From assembly GCA_964532485.1 (NCBI GenBank), contig CAZHKE010000012.1:9320-73319 (forward strand): a DNA stretch of 64,000 nucleotides. Direction: 5' to 3'. Made by a program: the position numbers and the translations under genes. Source of the DNA: DATBSK01 sp964532485 (GTDB taxonomy: Bacteria; Actinomycetota; Acidimicrobiia; IMCC26256; PALSA-555). Position 1 is the stretch's first letter. Each line of letters opens with the position of its first letter. This document shows positions 42,046 through 49,886 of this stretch, in pieces. A model generated the notes under the pieces. It made no database searches. It was not told the DNA's origin and saw only the letters and a list, made by a program, of their open reading frames with translations.

Positions 42046-42465
42046 TCAGTCGTCCCAGGACGGGCGGCCCCGGGTGCGCTTGACGTCGCCGCGGCGTCGC
42101 TTCTGCTCGACCCGGGCCCGCTTCTTGGCGCGCGACGGCTTCGTGGGCCGGCGCGGGGCGTGCACCGCGAGCCCGCGGGCCAGCCGGGCCCGGAGCCGCT
42201 CCACCGCCACGTCCCGGTTTCGGGCCTGAGACCGTGAGTCGGACGCGGTCGCCCGCACGACCGGGCCGAGGCGCTCGAGCAGCCGGGCTCGCTGGCGAGG
42301 GCCGAGCGACGGTGACGCTTCCACGTCGAAGCGGACCTCGACGCGGGTGTCGGAGGTGTTGGCGTGCTGTCCGCCCGGCCCGCCCGACCGGCTGACTCGG
42401 ACGTCGAGCTCGTCGCGGCCGATCCGACACGTCGGCGTCACCCGCAGCCACCGGTCGTCGCTCAC
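42046..42465 (-). CDS. arfB: Peptidyl-tRNA hydrolase ArfB (ICT1-like release factor)
   Basis: A 139-residue class I release-factor-domain protein that rescues stalled ribosomes. The catalytic loop RSGGPGGQHANTSDTRVE includes GGQ, and the C-terminus is a lysine/arginine-rich tail (RPTKPSRAKKRARVEQKRR) that enters the empty mRNA channel. The GTG at 42465 fits the family length. Acts in the cytoplasm on non-stop ribosomes. Confidence 0.93.
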   Translation of the reverse strand: MSDDRWLRVTPTCRIGRDELDVRVSRSGGPGGQHANTSDTRVEVRFDVEASPSLGPRQRARLLERLGPVVRATASDSRSQARNRDVAVERLRARLARGLAVHAPRRPTKPSRAKKRARVEQKRRRGDVKRTRGRPSWDD

Positions 42466-42500
42466 CGGCCCATGATGGTCCGCACGCGGCCGCCCGTCGT

Positions 42501-42869
42501 TCACAACGCGCCGGTGACGCCGAGGCCGAGCGCGGCGGCGGCCCCACCGGCGACGATGCTGCCGAGCGCGTACGCGGCGGCGATCGCGCGGCTGCCGCCC
42601 TCGGCGGCACGCACCGTCTCGTAGGCGTACGTCGAGAACGTCGTGTACGCGCCGAGGAAGCCCGTTCCCACGATCGTGCGGGTGTCGGCGTCGAACGCTC
42701 CCGACGCCGTGAGTCCCACGACGATGCCGAGGGCGAACGACCCGGTGATGTTGACGACGAACGTCCCGACCGGGAACGCACCGGTCCAACGAGCGGTCGC
42801 GGCGCGCTCCACGACGAAGCGGAGCGGCGCACCCAGCGCGCCGGCGAGCACCAGCCCGACGATCGTCAC
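42501..42869 (-). CDS. Fluoride ion channel FluC/CrcB, second subunit
   Basis: A 122-residue four-helix FluC protein: LAGALGAPLRFVVERAA, FPVGTFVVNITGSFALGIVV with the conserved Asn, and GTGFLGAYTTFSTYAYETV (the Phe box and TTFSTY). Exports fluoride. Its GTG overlaps the stop of the adjacent FluC homologue (GTGA), so both are made together. Confidence 0.93.
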   Translation of the reverse strand: MTIVGLVLAGALGAPLRFVVERAATARWTGAFPVGTFVVNITGSFALGIVVGLTASGAFDADTRTIVGTGFLGAYTTFSTYAYETVRAAEGGSRAIAAAYALGSIVAGGAAAALGLGVTGAL

Positions 42870-43276
42870 GACTCGCCCTCGGCGGGGATGGTCGCGGCCG
42901 GACGCCATCCGCTGACGTACAGCCCGACGAGCGCGGCGGCCGTCCCCACGAGCAGGGTGGCGGCTGCGTATCCCAGCGCGAGGGCCGCGTGCCCGTCACG
43001 CACGTGCTCCACGGCGTCGACCATGAACGCCGAGAACGTCGTGAACGCGCCCAGCGCGCCGACACCCACGAGGAACCGCATCGCGTGCTCGAGGTCGCGG
43101 TGGCGCGTGAGCCACTCGAGGAGCACCCCGAGCACGAACGCTCCCGCGACGTTGATCGCGAACGTGGTGACCGGGAAGCGCCCCGGCTCGACGGGTGCCG
43201 CCCGGCTGATCCCGTAGCGAGCGAGCGTGCCGACCATGCCGCCGGTGGCGATCAGCGCGAGCTCTCGGGGACGCAA
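42866..43276 (-). CDS. Fluoride ion channel FluC/CrcB, first subunit
   Basis: A 136-residue FluC protein: GGMVGTLARYGISRA, FPVTTFAINVAGAFVLGVLL and VGALGAFTTFSAFMVDAV. The TTG start at 43276 (TTGCGTCCCCGAGAG) lies two bases after the phosphotransferase stop. FluC works as a dual-topology dimer; paired genes often have fixed opposite orientations and form heterodimers. No fluoride riboswitch was seen. Confidence 0.93.
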   Translation of the reverse strand: MRPRELALIATGGMVGTLARYGISRAAPVEPGRFPVTTFAINVAGAFVLGVLLEWLTRHRDLEHAMRFLVGVGALGAFTTFSAFMVDAVEHVRDGHAALALGYAAATLLVGTAAALVGLYVSGWRPAATIPAEGES

Positions 43277-43278
43277 GC

Positions 43279-44328
43279 TCAGCGGTGCAGCGCCGGATCG
43301 GGCGCGGCGTCCGCCACGTCGAGTCCGCTCCGCGCCAGCTGCACGACCATCTCCCCCATCTCGTCGAAGCCCTCGCCGAGCGTCTTGCCCATGAGGAAGC
43401 GGGCGTTGATGCCCTCGAGGATGACGGCGAGCTTGTACATCGCGAACGCCACGTAGAAGTCGAGGTGCTCGATCGAGCGTCCCGACCGGTCGGCATAGCG
43501 GGCGACGATCTCGTCCGAGCCCAGGAAGCCGGTCGTCGACGCGATGCCCGCGCTCGATCCGACAGCCGGGCCGGTGTCGGTGCCCCAGTAGACGAGGAAG
43601 AGCCCGAGGTCGGTGAGCGGGTCGCCGAGCGTCGACATCTCCCAGTCGAGGACGGCGACGATCCGGCCGGCATCGTCGTTCGCGAGCATCGTGTTGTCGA
43701 GTCGGTAGTCGCCGTGGATGATCGCCGCCGGCCCCGACGGAGGCAGTGCCCGGTCGAGGCGTCGGGCCAGCTCGTCGATCTCGGCGACGTCACGGGTCTT
43801 GTTGGCTGCCCACTGCTTGCCCCATCGGGCGACGTTGCGGGCGAGGAAGCCGTCGGGTCGGCCGAACTCGGACAGGCCGACGGCCTCGTAGTCGACGGCG
43901 TGCAACCGGGCGAGCACCTCGACGAGCTCGATGCTGCACCGGCGAGCGTCGTCGGGACCGAGCCCGGCCATGTCGTCCGGTGTGCGCAGGATGCGCCCGT
44001 CGACGCGCTCCATCACGTAGAAGGGCGCGCCGTTCACATCCGGATCGGAGCAGAAGGCGTCGACGCGCGGCACGGGCACGTCGCTGCCCTGGAGCGCGGC
44101 GAGGACGCGGTGCTCACGGCCCATGTCGTGCGCCGTCTCGACGACGTGCCCGAGCGGGGGGCGCCGCAGGACCCAGGTGCGTGTCCCGTCGGACACCGCG
44201 TACGTGAGGTTCGACCGGCCGCCGGCGATCAGCTCGGCGCGCAAGGGCGCGCCGGTGGCGCCGGCGACGTGCTCGGCGAACCAGGGTGCGAGGCGTTCGA
44301 GATCGACGCCCTCAGGTGTCTCGCCCAC
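43279..44328 (-). CDS. APH/ACAD10-like phosphotransferase
   Basis: A 349-residue aminoglycoside-phosphotransferase-fold protein of the group linked to acyl-CoA dehydrogenases. ELIAGGRSNLTYAVSDG covers the nucleotide loop, IIHGDYRLDNTMLAND is the catalytic loop and AVLDWEMSTLGDPLTDLG the metal-binding aspartate. In actinobacteria these act in fatty-acid or sterol metabolism (4-hydroxy acid phosphorylation has been shown for mammalian ACAD10/11) more than in drug resistance. GTG start at 44328. Confidence 0.87.
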   Translation of the reverse strand: MGETPEGVDLERLAPWFAEHVAGATGAPLRAELIAGGRSNLTYAVSDGTRTWVLRRPPLGHVVETAHDMGREHRVLAALQGSDVPVPRVDAFCSDPDVNGAPFYVMERVDGRILRTPDDMAGLGPDDARRCSIELVEVLARLHAVDYEAVGLSEFGRPDGFLARNVARWGKQWAANKTRDVAEIDELARRLDRALPPSGPAAIIHGDYRLDNTMLANDDAGRIVAVLDWEMSTLGDPLTDLGLFLVYWGTDTGPAVGSSAGIASTTGFLGSDEIVARYADRSGRSIEHLDFYVAFAMYKLAVILEGINARFLMGKTLGEGFDEMGEMVVQLARSGLDVADAAPDPALHR

Positions 44329-44418
44329 AGCGGGCGAGCCTACGACCGCGCGTTCACGGCATCCGGGAGATCAGTGCCGGGCGTGGTGGGCGGGCCGTGC
44401 CCTCCGCTACGCGGCAGG

Positions 44419-44766
44419 TCAGGCGACGCGGGACTCGCGGGGCCTGACCGGGCGACCGTCGCCCTTCGGGTAGCGAGCGACACGACCGACGGGCATGTCG
44501 ACCCGGAAGCCCGCGGCGGCGCGCTCCTCCTCCGACTCGCCGCCCCAGAAGCCGTACTCGCGGTGCTCGCGAGCCCAGTCGCGACACGGCTCGACGACCG
44601 GGCACGAACGGCAGATGGCACGGGCGCGGCCCTCGCGCACGATCCGTGTCTCGGGGCGCTCACCGGCCGGCGCGAAGAACGCGTCGGACTGCCCGACGCA
44701 GGACGCGTCGACGGTCCAGGCGAGCGGGCCGGTGAAGATCAGGTTGGAGACCATGTCGGTGGCCAC
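44419..44766 (-). CDS. WhiB-family iron-sulfur transcription factor
   Basis: A 115-residue WhiB-like protein. The four cluster cysteines are C23 and C52-x2-C55-x5-C61 (ICRSCPVVEPC), followed by the GFWGG turn (usual GVWGG/GIWGG) and a basic C-terminus (GRVARYPKGDGRPVRPR) for DNA binding. Found only in actinobacteria and their phages. The GTG at 44766 has GGAG seven bases before it; ATG 44754 is an alternative. Confidence 0.94.
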   Translation of the reverse strand: MATDMVSNLIFTGPLAWTVDASCVGQSDAFFAPAGERPETRIVREGRARAICRSCPVVEPCRDWAREHREYGFWGGESEEERAAAGFRVDMPVGRVARYPKGDGRPVRPRESRVA

Positions 44767-44916
44767 CGTCACACTCCGCAGGTCAGGTGGTGGGGGTTGC
44801 GTCGGTCGTGGTTGCAGTGTCCGGGGAGCCGACAGGGGGGGAGCGCCGGCTCCCCGAATCGCACTGCCCGACCATGGTGCCCGACGCACACCGAATCTGT
44901 CCAACAGGTACAATTG

Positions 44917-44940
44917 ATCGCTACCATCGGCGATAGCGAT
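44917..44940. promoter_or_regulatory. Inverted repeat, possible LysR-type operator
   Basis: ATCGCTA (44917-44923) and TAGCGAT (44934-44940) are perfect inverted repeats with a ten-base spacer, about 100 bp before the LysR gene and 150 bp before the divergent whiB. TACAAT at 44909-44914 could be a -10 element. Downstream, a 21-bp direct repeat (GAACGAGCGCCCGTGGGCGG) occurs at 44954 and 44986. Confidence 0.55.
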
Positions 44941-45038
44941 GCAAGCGACGGGTGAACGAGCGCCCGTGGGCGGGCGCCACCAGCCGAACGAGCGCCCGTG
45001 GGCGGGGTACTCCGCCGGCAGCGAGAGAGGCAGGACAG

Positions 45039-45950
45039 ATGGAGCTGCGCCAGCTCGACGCGCTGCTGGCGATCGACGACGAGGGGTCGTTCACAGCGGC
45101 GGCCGACGTCCTGTCGACGGTCCAGTCGAACGTCTCGGAGCAGGTCCGCCAGCTCGAGGACGAGCTCGGGGCGCGGCTGCTCGTGCGCAGCCGGCGGGGC
45201 GCACGGCCGACCGAGTGCGGTGAGGCCGTCCTCGACCGAGCCCGGCGGATCCGTCGCGAGCTCGAGGCGATGCGCGCCGACCTGTCGATGATCCAGGGGC
45301 TCGAGACGGGCGACGCGAGCGTCGGGATCGTGGGTACCGCGAGCCGGTGGGTGGTGCCGCCGCTCGTCGCCGAGCTGCAGTCGCGCGCGCCGGGCATCCG
45401 TCTCCGTGTGGTCGAGGGCGCGTCGGAGCGGCTCATGGCCGACGTCGCGAGCGGTGAGCTGGCGATGGCGGTGGTCACCGAGCCGGTCACCAACAACCGC
45501 CTCGTCGCGGAGACCCTGCTCGAGGAAGCGCTCGTCGGCGTCGTACCGGCGGGCACGCCGCTGCCGCGCCCGCCGGTCCCGCTCGAGGTGCTCATCGCGT
45601 GCGGGCTCGTGCTGCCGGCGCGCGAGAACCCGCTGCGGCACGAGGTCGAGCAGGTCGCGGCAGCGCACGGCGTCGAGCTGCCGGTCACGGTCGAGGTCGA
45701 GGGCATCCGACTCATCGCCGACCTCGTCGCGGCCGGTGCGGGCGCGTCGGTGCTGCCGGAGACGGCGGTCCCCCCCGAGCTCGGCGACGTCGTCGTGGTC
45801 CCGATCGCCGACATGCCGCCTCGTCGTCTTGCGCTCGTCACCGGCCGCGACTCCAGCCTCTCGCTCGCCGACGCGGCCGTGCGCGCCGACCTCGTCGCGG
45901 TCGTGTCGCGAGGTTGGCCGTCGGGCGCCAGTCAGACTCCCCGCCGCTAG
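45039..45950 (+). CDS. LysR-family transcriptional regulator
   Basis: A 303-residue LysR regulator. The N-terminal helix-turn-helix reads MELRQLDALLAIDDEGSFTA then ADVLSTVQSNVSEQVRQLED and LGARLLVRSRRGARPTECGE; the effector domain has VGIVGTASRWVVPPLVAELQ and LIADLVAAGAGASVLPET. ATG at 45039 follows AGGCAGGACAG. Effector and target genes are unknown; it may regulate itself through the upstream inverted repeat. Confidence 0.93.
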   Translation: MELRQLDALLAIDDEGSFTAAADVLSTVQSNVSEQVRQLEDELGARLLVRSRRGARPTECGEAVLDRARRIRRELEAMRADLSMIQGLETGDASVGIVGTASRWVVPPLVAELQSRAPGIRLRVVEGASERLMADVASGELAMAVVTEPVTNNRLVAETLLEEALVGVVPAGTPLPRPPVPLEVLIACGLVLPARENPLRHEVEQVAAAHGVELPVTVEVEGIRLIADLVAAGAGASVLPETAVPPELGDVVVVPIADMPPRRLALVTGRDSSLSLADAAVRADLVAVVSRGWPSGASQTPRR

Positions 45951-46016
45951 CATCGGATCGCGGCTCGGGCGTGCCGATGGAGCGCCGATCGAGTGCCGAC
46001 GGAGAGGGGGACAGAG

Positions 46017-46295
46017 ATGGCCGAGGTGAGTGGCTCCGGCGAGGTCCGGCGGGCCGACGACGTCGGGCGCGGCCAGAAGATGAGCCTGCGCCACATCGTG
46101 GCGCTCGTCCTGGTCGTCTTGCTGGTGGTCGTCGCGGTGCAGAACCTCGAGGACGCGAGCTTCGACGTCCTGTTCTGGAACGTGACGATGCCGCTGGTCG
46201 TGCTGATCGCGGTGTTCGGCCTGGGTGGGTTCCTGGTCGGCTGGCTCGTGCGCGGCCGCCGGGAGAACCGGGAGAAGCGGGAGCAGGACGACTGA
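46017..46295 (+). CDS. LapA-domain (DUF1049) membrane protein
   Basis: A 92-residue protein with a short polar N-terminus, two membrane segments (IVALVLVVLLVVVAVQN and LVVLIAVFGLGGFLVGWLV) and a charged tail (RGRRENREKREQDD). This is the LapA/DUF1049 layout, with the NLEDASFDVLFWNVTMPL loop between. The function in actinobacteria is not established. ATG at 46017 follows GGAGAGGGGGACAG. Confidence 0.85.
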   Translation: MAEVSGSGEVRRADDVGRGQKMSLRHIVALVLVVLLVVVAVQNLEDASFDVLFWNVTMPLVVLIAVFGLGGFLVGWLVRGRRENREKREQDD

Positions 46296-46312
46296 CGCGT
46301 TCTTGCGTCGCC

Positions 46313-46332
46313 GACCCCCGACTGGCGGGGTC
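46313..46332. terminator. Hairpin between convergent genes
   Basis: GACCCC (46313-46318) pairs with GGGGTC (46327-46332), immediately before the VOC-gene stop at 46333 and after the LapA-gene stop. Fits a bidirectional terminator. Confidence 0.55.
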
Positions 46333-47100
46333 CTACCACGCCAGAGCGTTCACCACCAGCGGCGTGCCGTAGATCTCGAGGGCGCTGCGGGGGCGGGCGG
46401 CGTCGAGCTCGAGGCGGTGGATGCCCGTCGAGCCGTCGGGCGTCGACTCCAGCAGCACGCGGGCACCGCTCTCCCACTCCAGCTCGACCCGGTCGCCGCC
46501 GCCGTCGCCGAGCGGGCGCCCCCCGAGCAGGGCGCCGAACAGGGCGCAGGCGTCGTCGAGATCGGCGGTGCGCACGACCACCCGGCGCAACGTCGCCCGA
46601 TCCGCCGCGGGCGGCGGCGGATCCGGCCACCACGGGGGCGCGCCGACGAAGCCGTTGGCGACGGCGAACGCGTACTCGTCGCGTGGCCTGCCCACGGCGA
46701 GGTTGCTGTCGGCGAGCTGCACGACGGTTCCGTGCGCATCGCGGGGTAGCAGGAAGGCCTCGCGCCACTGCGGGTCGGCCAGGTCGACCGAGACGGGCGT
46801 CAGCCCGTGCTCGCGCACCCGCTCGAGGGACGCCTCGAGATCGTCGACCTTGAACGTGAGGTGGTGCGCGCCGTTGCCGTGCCGGGTGAGAAAGCGTTCG
46901 AGGAAGTCGCTCTGCTCGACGGCCCACGGCTCGAGCAGCTCCACCTTCATCCCGCCGGCGTCGTCGCCGAGGAACACCTGCATCGAGCGGAAGCCGACCG
47001 CGTCGCCGCCGTTCAGCACCGTGCCCCCGAGCTCGCCCACGAGCGTGCGGAGCGGGTCGGCGGCGTCGCGCGTCGCGAACGCGACGTGATCGAGGTACAC
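46333..47100 (-). CDS. VOC-family (glyoxalase-like) protein
   Basis: A 255-residue two-module vicinal-oxygen-chelate protein. Module one (YLDHVAFATRDAADPLRTLV, HGNGAHHLTFKVDDLEASLE) resembles methylmalonyl-CoA epimerase, with metal-ligand positions H5 and the HHLTF histidine; module two (VVVRTADLDDACALFGALLG, STGIHRLELDAARP) is a second betaalphabetabetabeta unit. GTG start at 47100. Substrate not known. Confidence 0.82.
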   Translation of the reverse strand: MYLDHVAFATRDAADPLRTLVGELGGTVLNGGDAVGFRSMQVFLGDDAGGMKVELLEPWAVEQSDFLERFLTRHGNGAHHLTFKVDDLEASLERVREHGLTPVSVDLADPQWREAFLLPRDAHGTVVQLADSNLAVGRPRDEYAFAVANGFVGAPPWWPDPPPPAADRATLRRVVVRTADLDDACALFGALLGGRPLGDGGGDRVELEWESGARVLLESTPDGSTGIHRLELDAARPRSALEIYGTPLVVNALAW

Positions 47101-47113
47101 GAGCGCGCTCGGG

Positions 47114-47989
47114 TCAGGCGGGGACGGGCTCGGACGGTGCCGGTGGTGGTGGTGGCTCGGGCTCGGTGTCGGTATCGGCGTCGGGATCGACGTCGGGAGC
47201 CGGGCCCGCGGTCGGTGCCCGCCGCCCGGCCCGGGTGAAGACCCGGGCGCTCAGGTAGCCGAGGCCGAGGACGATGAAGCCGCCGACGGCGTCGAGGAGG
47301 TAGTGGTTCGCGGTGAGGACGATCGCGGTGACGGTCCCGACCGGGTAGAGGATCGCGAGCGCCTTCGCCCAGGCGTGCTTCACGCGCGGCACCAGCGCGC
47401 ACGTGCACCACAGCGCCCACGCGCAGTGGACGCTCGGCATCGCGGCGAACTGGTTGGAGATCTTGTTGACCGCACCCTGGTTGAACGACCAGAACGTCGG
47501 GTACTTGTCGAGCGTGTCGACGAAGCCATAGGAGTGCGGCAAGAGGCGCGGTGGCATGAGCGGCCAGAACGCGAACCCGATCAGGGCGAGGCCGGTCGCG
47601 ATCGCGATCGTGTTGCGGAAGAGCGGGTAGTCGTCGCTGAACTTGCGATACAGGAATATCAGCACGCCTGTGGTCACGACGAAGTGCAGCGATCCGTAGA
47701 AGTAGTTGCTGGCGATGATGAGTGGGTCGATGTCGAGCGCCCAACGGTGGACGGCGTGCTCGACGTTGATGCCGAGCGTCTTCTGCCAGCCCATCAGCTC
47801 GATGGCGTGCGCGCGCGCCGTGCCGGGGCTGCCCTCGTTCGAGTTCCGGATCGTGGAGTAGATGAAGTAGAAGGCCAGGACGAACGCGATCTCGGCCCAC
47901 CAGTAGAGGACCGATCCGTCGCTGAGGCGGCGGGCGCCCGGAAGGCGGCGATGCAGTGGGCGGACGTCATCGGCCCGCGTGACCGTCAT
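47114..47989 (-). CDS. PAP2-superfamily membrane phosphatase/phosphotransferase
   Basis: A 291-residue membrane protein with about six segments. The PAP2-like catalytic region reads NQFAAMPSVHCAWALWCTCA (the PSxH motif) and ILTANHYLLDAVGGF-type LTANHYLLDAVGGFIVLG (the HxxxD motif), typical of the AUR1/inositolphosphotransferase-like group. The C-terminus is a long Pro/Asp/Glu tail. It likely handles lipid phosphates at the membrane. ATG 47989 overlaps the stop of the upstream YbhN-like gene by four bases. Confidence 0.88.
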   Translation of the reverse strand: MTVTRADDVRPLHRRLPGARRLSDGSVLYWWAEIAFVLAFYFIYSTIRNSNEGSPGTARAHAIELMGWQKTLGINVEHAVHRWALDIDPLIIASNYFYGSLHFVVTTGVLIFLYRKFSDDYPLFRNTIAIATGLALIGFAFWPLMPPRLLPHSYGFVDTLDKYPTFWSFNQGAVNKISNQFAAMPSVHCAWALWCTCALVPRVKHAWAKALAILYPVGTVTAIVLTANHYLLDAVGGFIVLGLGYLSARVFTRAGRRAPTAGPAPDVDPDADTDTEPEPPPPPAPSEPVPA

Positions 47990-48987
47990 CGGCGGTCGAC
48001 CGCGGCAGCTGCCGGCTGACGGTGGCCGTGGTGACCGATCGCGAACGCCGGTGCTCCGACGACGCTCACCACGACCGTCATCGCGTACCAGAGCAGTCCG
48101 AGCGCCACCGCTTGTCCGGTCGGCACGCCGAGGGGATGCAGGAGGAGGGCGAGCATGCCCTCGCGCACGCCCAGGCCGCCGACCGAGATCGGCAGCACCT
48201 GCACCATGGCGACCGCCGGGATGTACGCGAACACCGCGCCGTTCGGGATCGTGAGCCCGATCGTGTGGACGGCGCAGTAGACGGCCGCGAGCACGGTCAT
48301 CTGGTACGCGACCGCGGCGACGAGAGCGCCCAGCGCGTCCCGCGGGTCGCAGCGCAGGCGGTCGACGCCGACGTGCACGATGCCGATGAAGCGCGTCCAG
48401 TTGGCGCGGTGCACGAACCGGCCCGCCAGCCGCGGGCTCGCGGCGAGCAGCAGGATCGCAGCGAGCGCGAGCAGGGTTCCGACCGCGATCACGATCGCGA
48501 TCCACGCTCGCGGCAGGCCGACCAGGTCGGGGCGCATCAGGAAGCCTATGAACGTGAGCAGCGGGAGCGCGACGAAGCCGGTCAGCCGCTCGAGCACGAC
48601 CGACGCGAACGCCACCTCGGTGGAGCCGGTGTCCTTCGAGCAGCGGCTGATGCGCAGCACGTCGCCGCCCACGGTCGACGGCAGGGCGCTCCCGACGAAC
48701 TGACCGGCGAGGTAGTGCTTCAGGAGCACACGCATCGGGATGTGCTCGTCGTAGACGGCGAGCACGCGCTGCCACCGCCAGGCCGCGACGACGAAGCTGA
48801 GCCCCATGAGGAGCATCCCCGAGAAGAGGAACGCCAGGGTGCCGGGCAGGCTGCGGTTCGGCGGGACGAAGTCGTCCGGGTCGATCTTGATGACGAGGAT
48901 CGCCAGCAGGGCGGCGCTGACCGCATAGCGACCCCACCGGAACCAGGCGCGGTGACGGCGCGCGGGGACCGTCGAGGAGACCGCCAT
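47986..48987 (-). CDS. YbhN/lysylphosphatidylglycerol synthase TM-region protein (UPF0104)
   Basis: A 333-residue integral membrane protein with about eight segments and the UPF0104 pattern: LLKHYLAGQFVGSALPSTVG, GGDVLRISRCSKDTG, SVVLERLTGFVALPLLTFIG and VLPISVGGLGVREGMLALLL. The aminoacyltransferase domain of MprF is absent, so this is the flippase-like membrane module alone. With the PAP2 gene it likely acts on polyprenyl or phospholipid carriers. Confidence 0.9.
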   Translation of the reverse strand: MAVSSTVPARRHRAWFRWGRYAVSAALLAILVIKIDPDDFVPPNRSLPGTLAFLFSGMLLMGLSFVVAAWRWQRVLAVYDEHIPMRVLLKHYLAGQFVGSALPSTVGGDVLRISRCSKDTGSTEVAFASVVLERLTGFVALPLLTFIGFLMRPDLVGLPRAWIAIVIAVGTLLALAAILLLAASPRLAGRFVHRANWTRFIGIVHVGVDRLRCDPRDALGALVAAVAYQMTVLAAVYCAVHTIGLTIPNGAVFAYIPAVAMVQVLPISVGGLGVREGMLALLLHPLGVPTGQAVALGLLWYAMTVVVSVVGAPAFAIGHHGHRQPAAAAVDRR

Positions 48988-49055
48988 CTACGTAGATTAC
49001 GGGGCGGAGAACCCGGGCGCCCTGTCGTCCGAACTCTCGGGAAAGGTTGCCCGAC

Positions 49056-49886
49056 ATGGCCGAGACGATCCTCACGGACGACGGAGTGCGGCTCGCGGTC
49101 GAGCGCTTCGGCTCAGGCCCGCCGCTCCTCCTCGTCCACGGATTCACGGGGGCCAAGGAGGACCTCGTCGACCACGCCCCTCGATTCGGTGAGCACGCGG
49201 GCGTGGTCGCCTTCGACCACCGGGGGCATGGCGCGAGCGACAAGCCTGCCGACGTCGCGGCGTACTCGCTCGATCGGCTCGCTGCCGACACGCTGGCGGT
49301 GGCCGACGCGCTCGACCTGGGGCGCTTCACGATCCTCGGCCACTCGATGGGCGGGATGGTGGCGCGCCGGCTCGTCCTCGCCCACCCCGAGCGCGTCGGC
49401 GCGCTGGTCCTGCTCGACAGCTCGCCCGGCCCACCCGAAGGCATCGCCCCCGACCTCGCCGACGCCGCCGGGCAGGTCGCGCTGACCGACGGCATGACGG
49501 TGCTGCGCCGGCTCCTGGACGAAGCGAACGTGCTCGGCTCCGACGCCGATCGGCGCGTCCGGAGCGAGCGCCCGGGATACATCGAGTTCGGCGATCGCAA
49601 GTGGGCCGACGTGGCGCCGGCGGCGTACGCGGCGCTGGTGCACGAGATCACGCACCAACCCGACCAGCTCGAGCTCATGCGCTCCATCCGGTGCCCGACG
49701 CTCGTCGTGGTCGGCGAGCAGGACACGAGCTTCCTCGGCGCGGCGTCCACGATGGCCGACGTGATCCCCGACGCCCGGCTCGTGGTCGTGCCCGACGCCG
49801 GTCACGCACCCCAGTTCGAGAACCCCGACGCGTACTCCGCCGCGGTCGACTCGTTCGTCCGCGAGGCCGCGGGAGTCTCGACGTGA
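49056..49886 (+). CDS. Alpha/beta hydrolase
   Basis: A 276-residue alpha/beta-hydrolase. LLLVHGFTGAKEDLVDH gives the oxyanion region, FTILGHSMGGMVARRLVL the nucleophile elbow (GHSMGG), VVVGEQDTSFLG the acid, and PDAGHAPQFENPD the histidine. The ATG at 49056 follows GGGAAAGG; a TTG nine bases upstream is the alternative. The next gene overlaps in GTGA. Substrate unknown. Confidence 0.92.
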   Translation: MAETILTDDGVRLAVERFGSGPPLLLVHGFTGAKEDLVDHAPRFGEHAGVVAFDHRGHGASDKPADVAAYSLDRLAADTLAVADALDLGRFTILGHSMGGMVARRLVLAHPERVGALVLLDSSPGPPEGIAPDLADAAGQVALTDGMTVLRRLLDEANVLGSDADRRVRSERPGYIEFGDRKWADVAPAAYAALVHEITHQPDQLELMRSIRCPTLVVVGEQDTSFLGAASTMADVIPDARLVVVPDAGHAPQFENPDAYSAAVDSFVREAAGVST

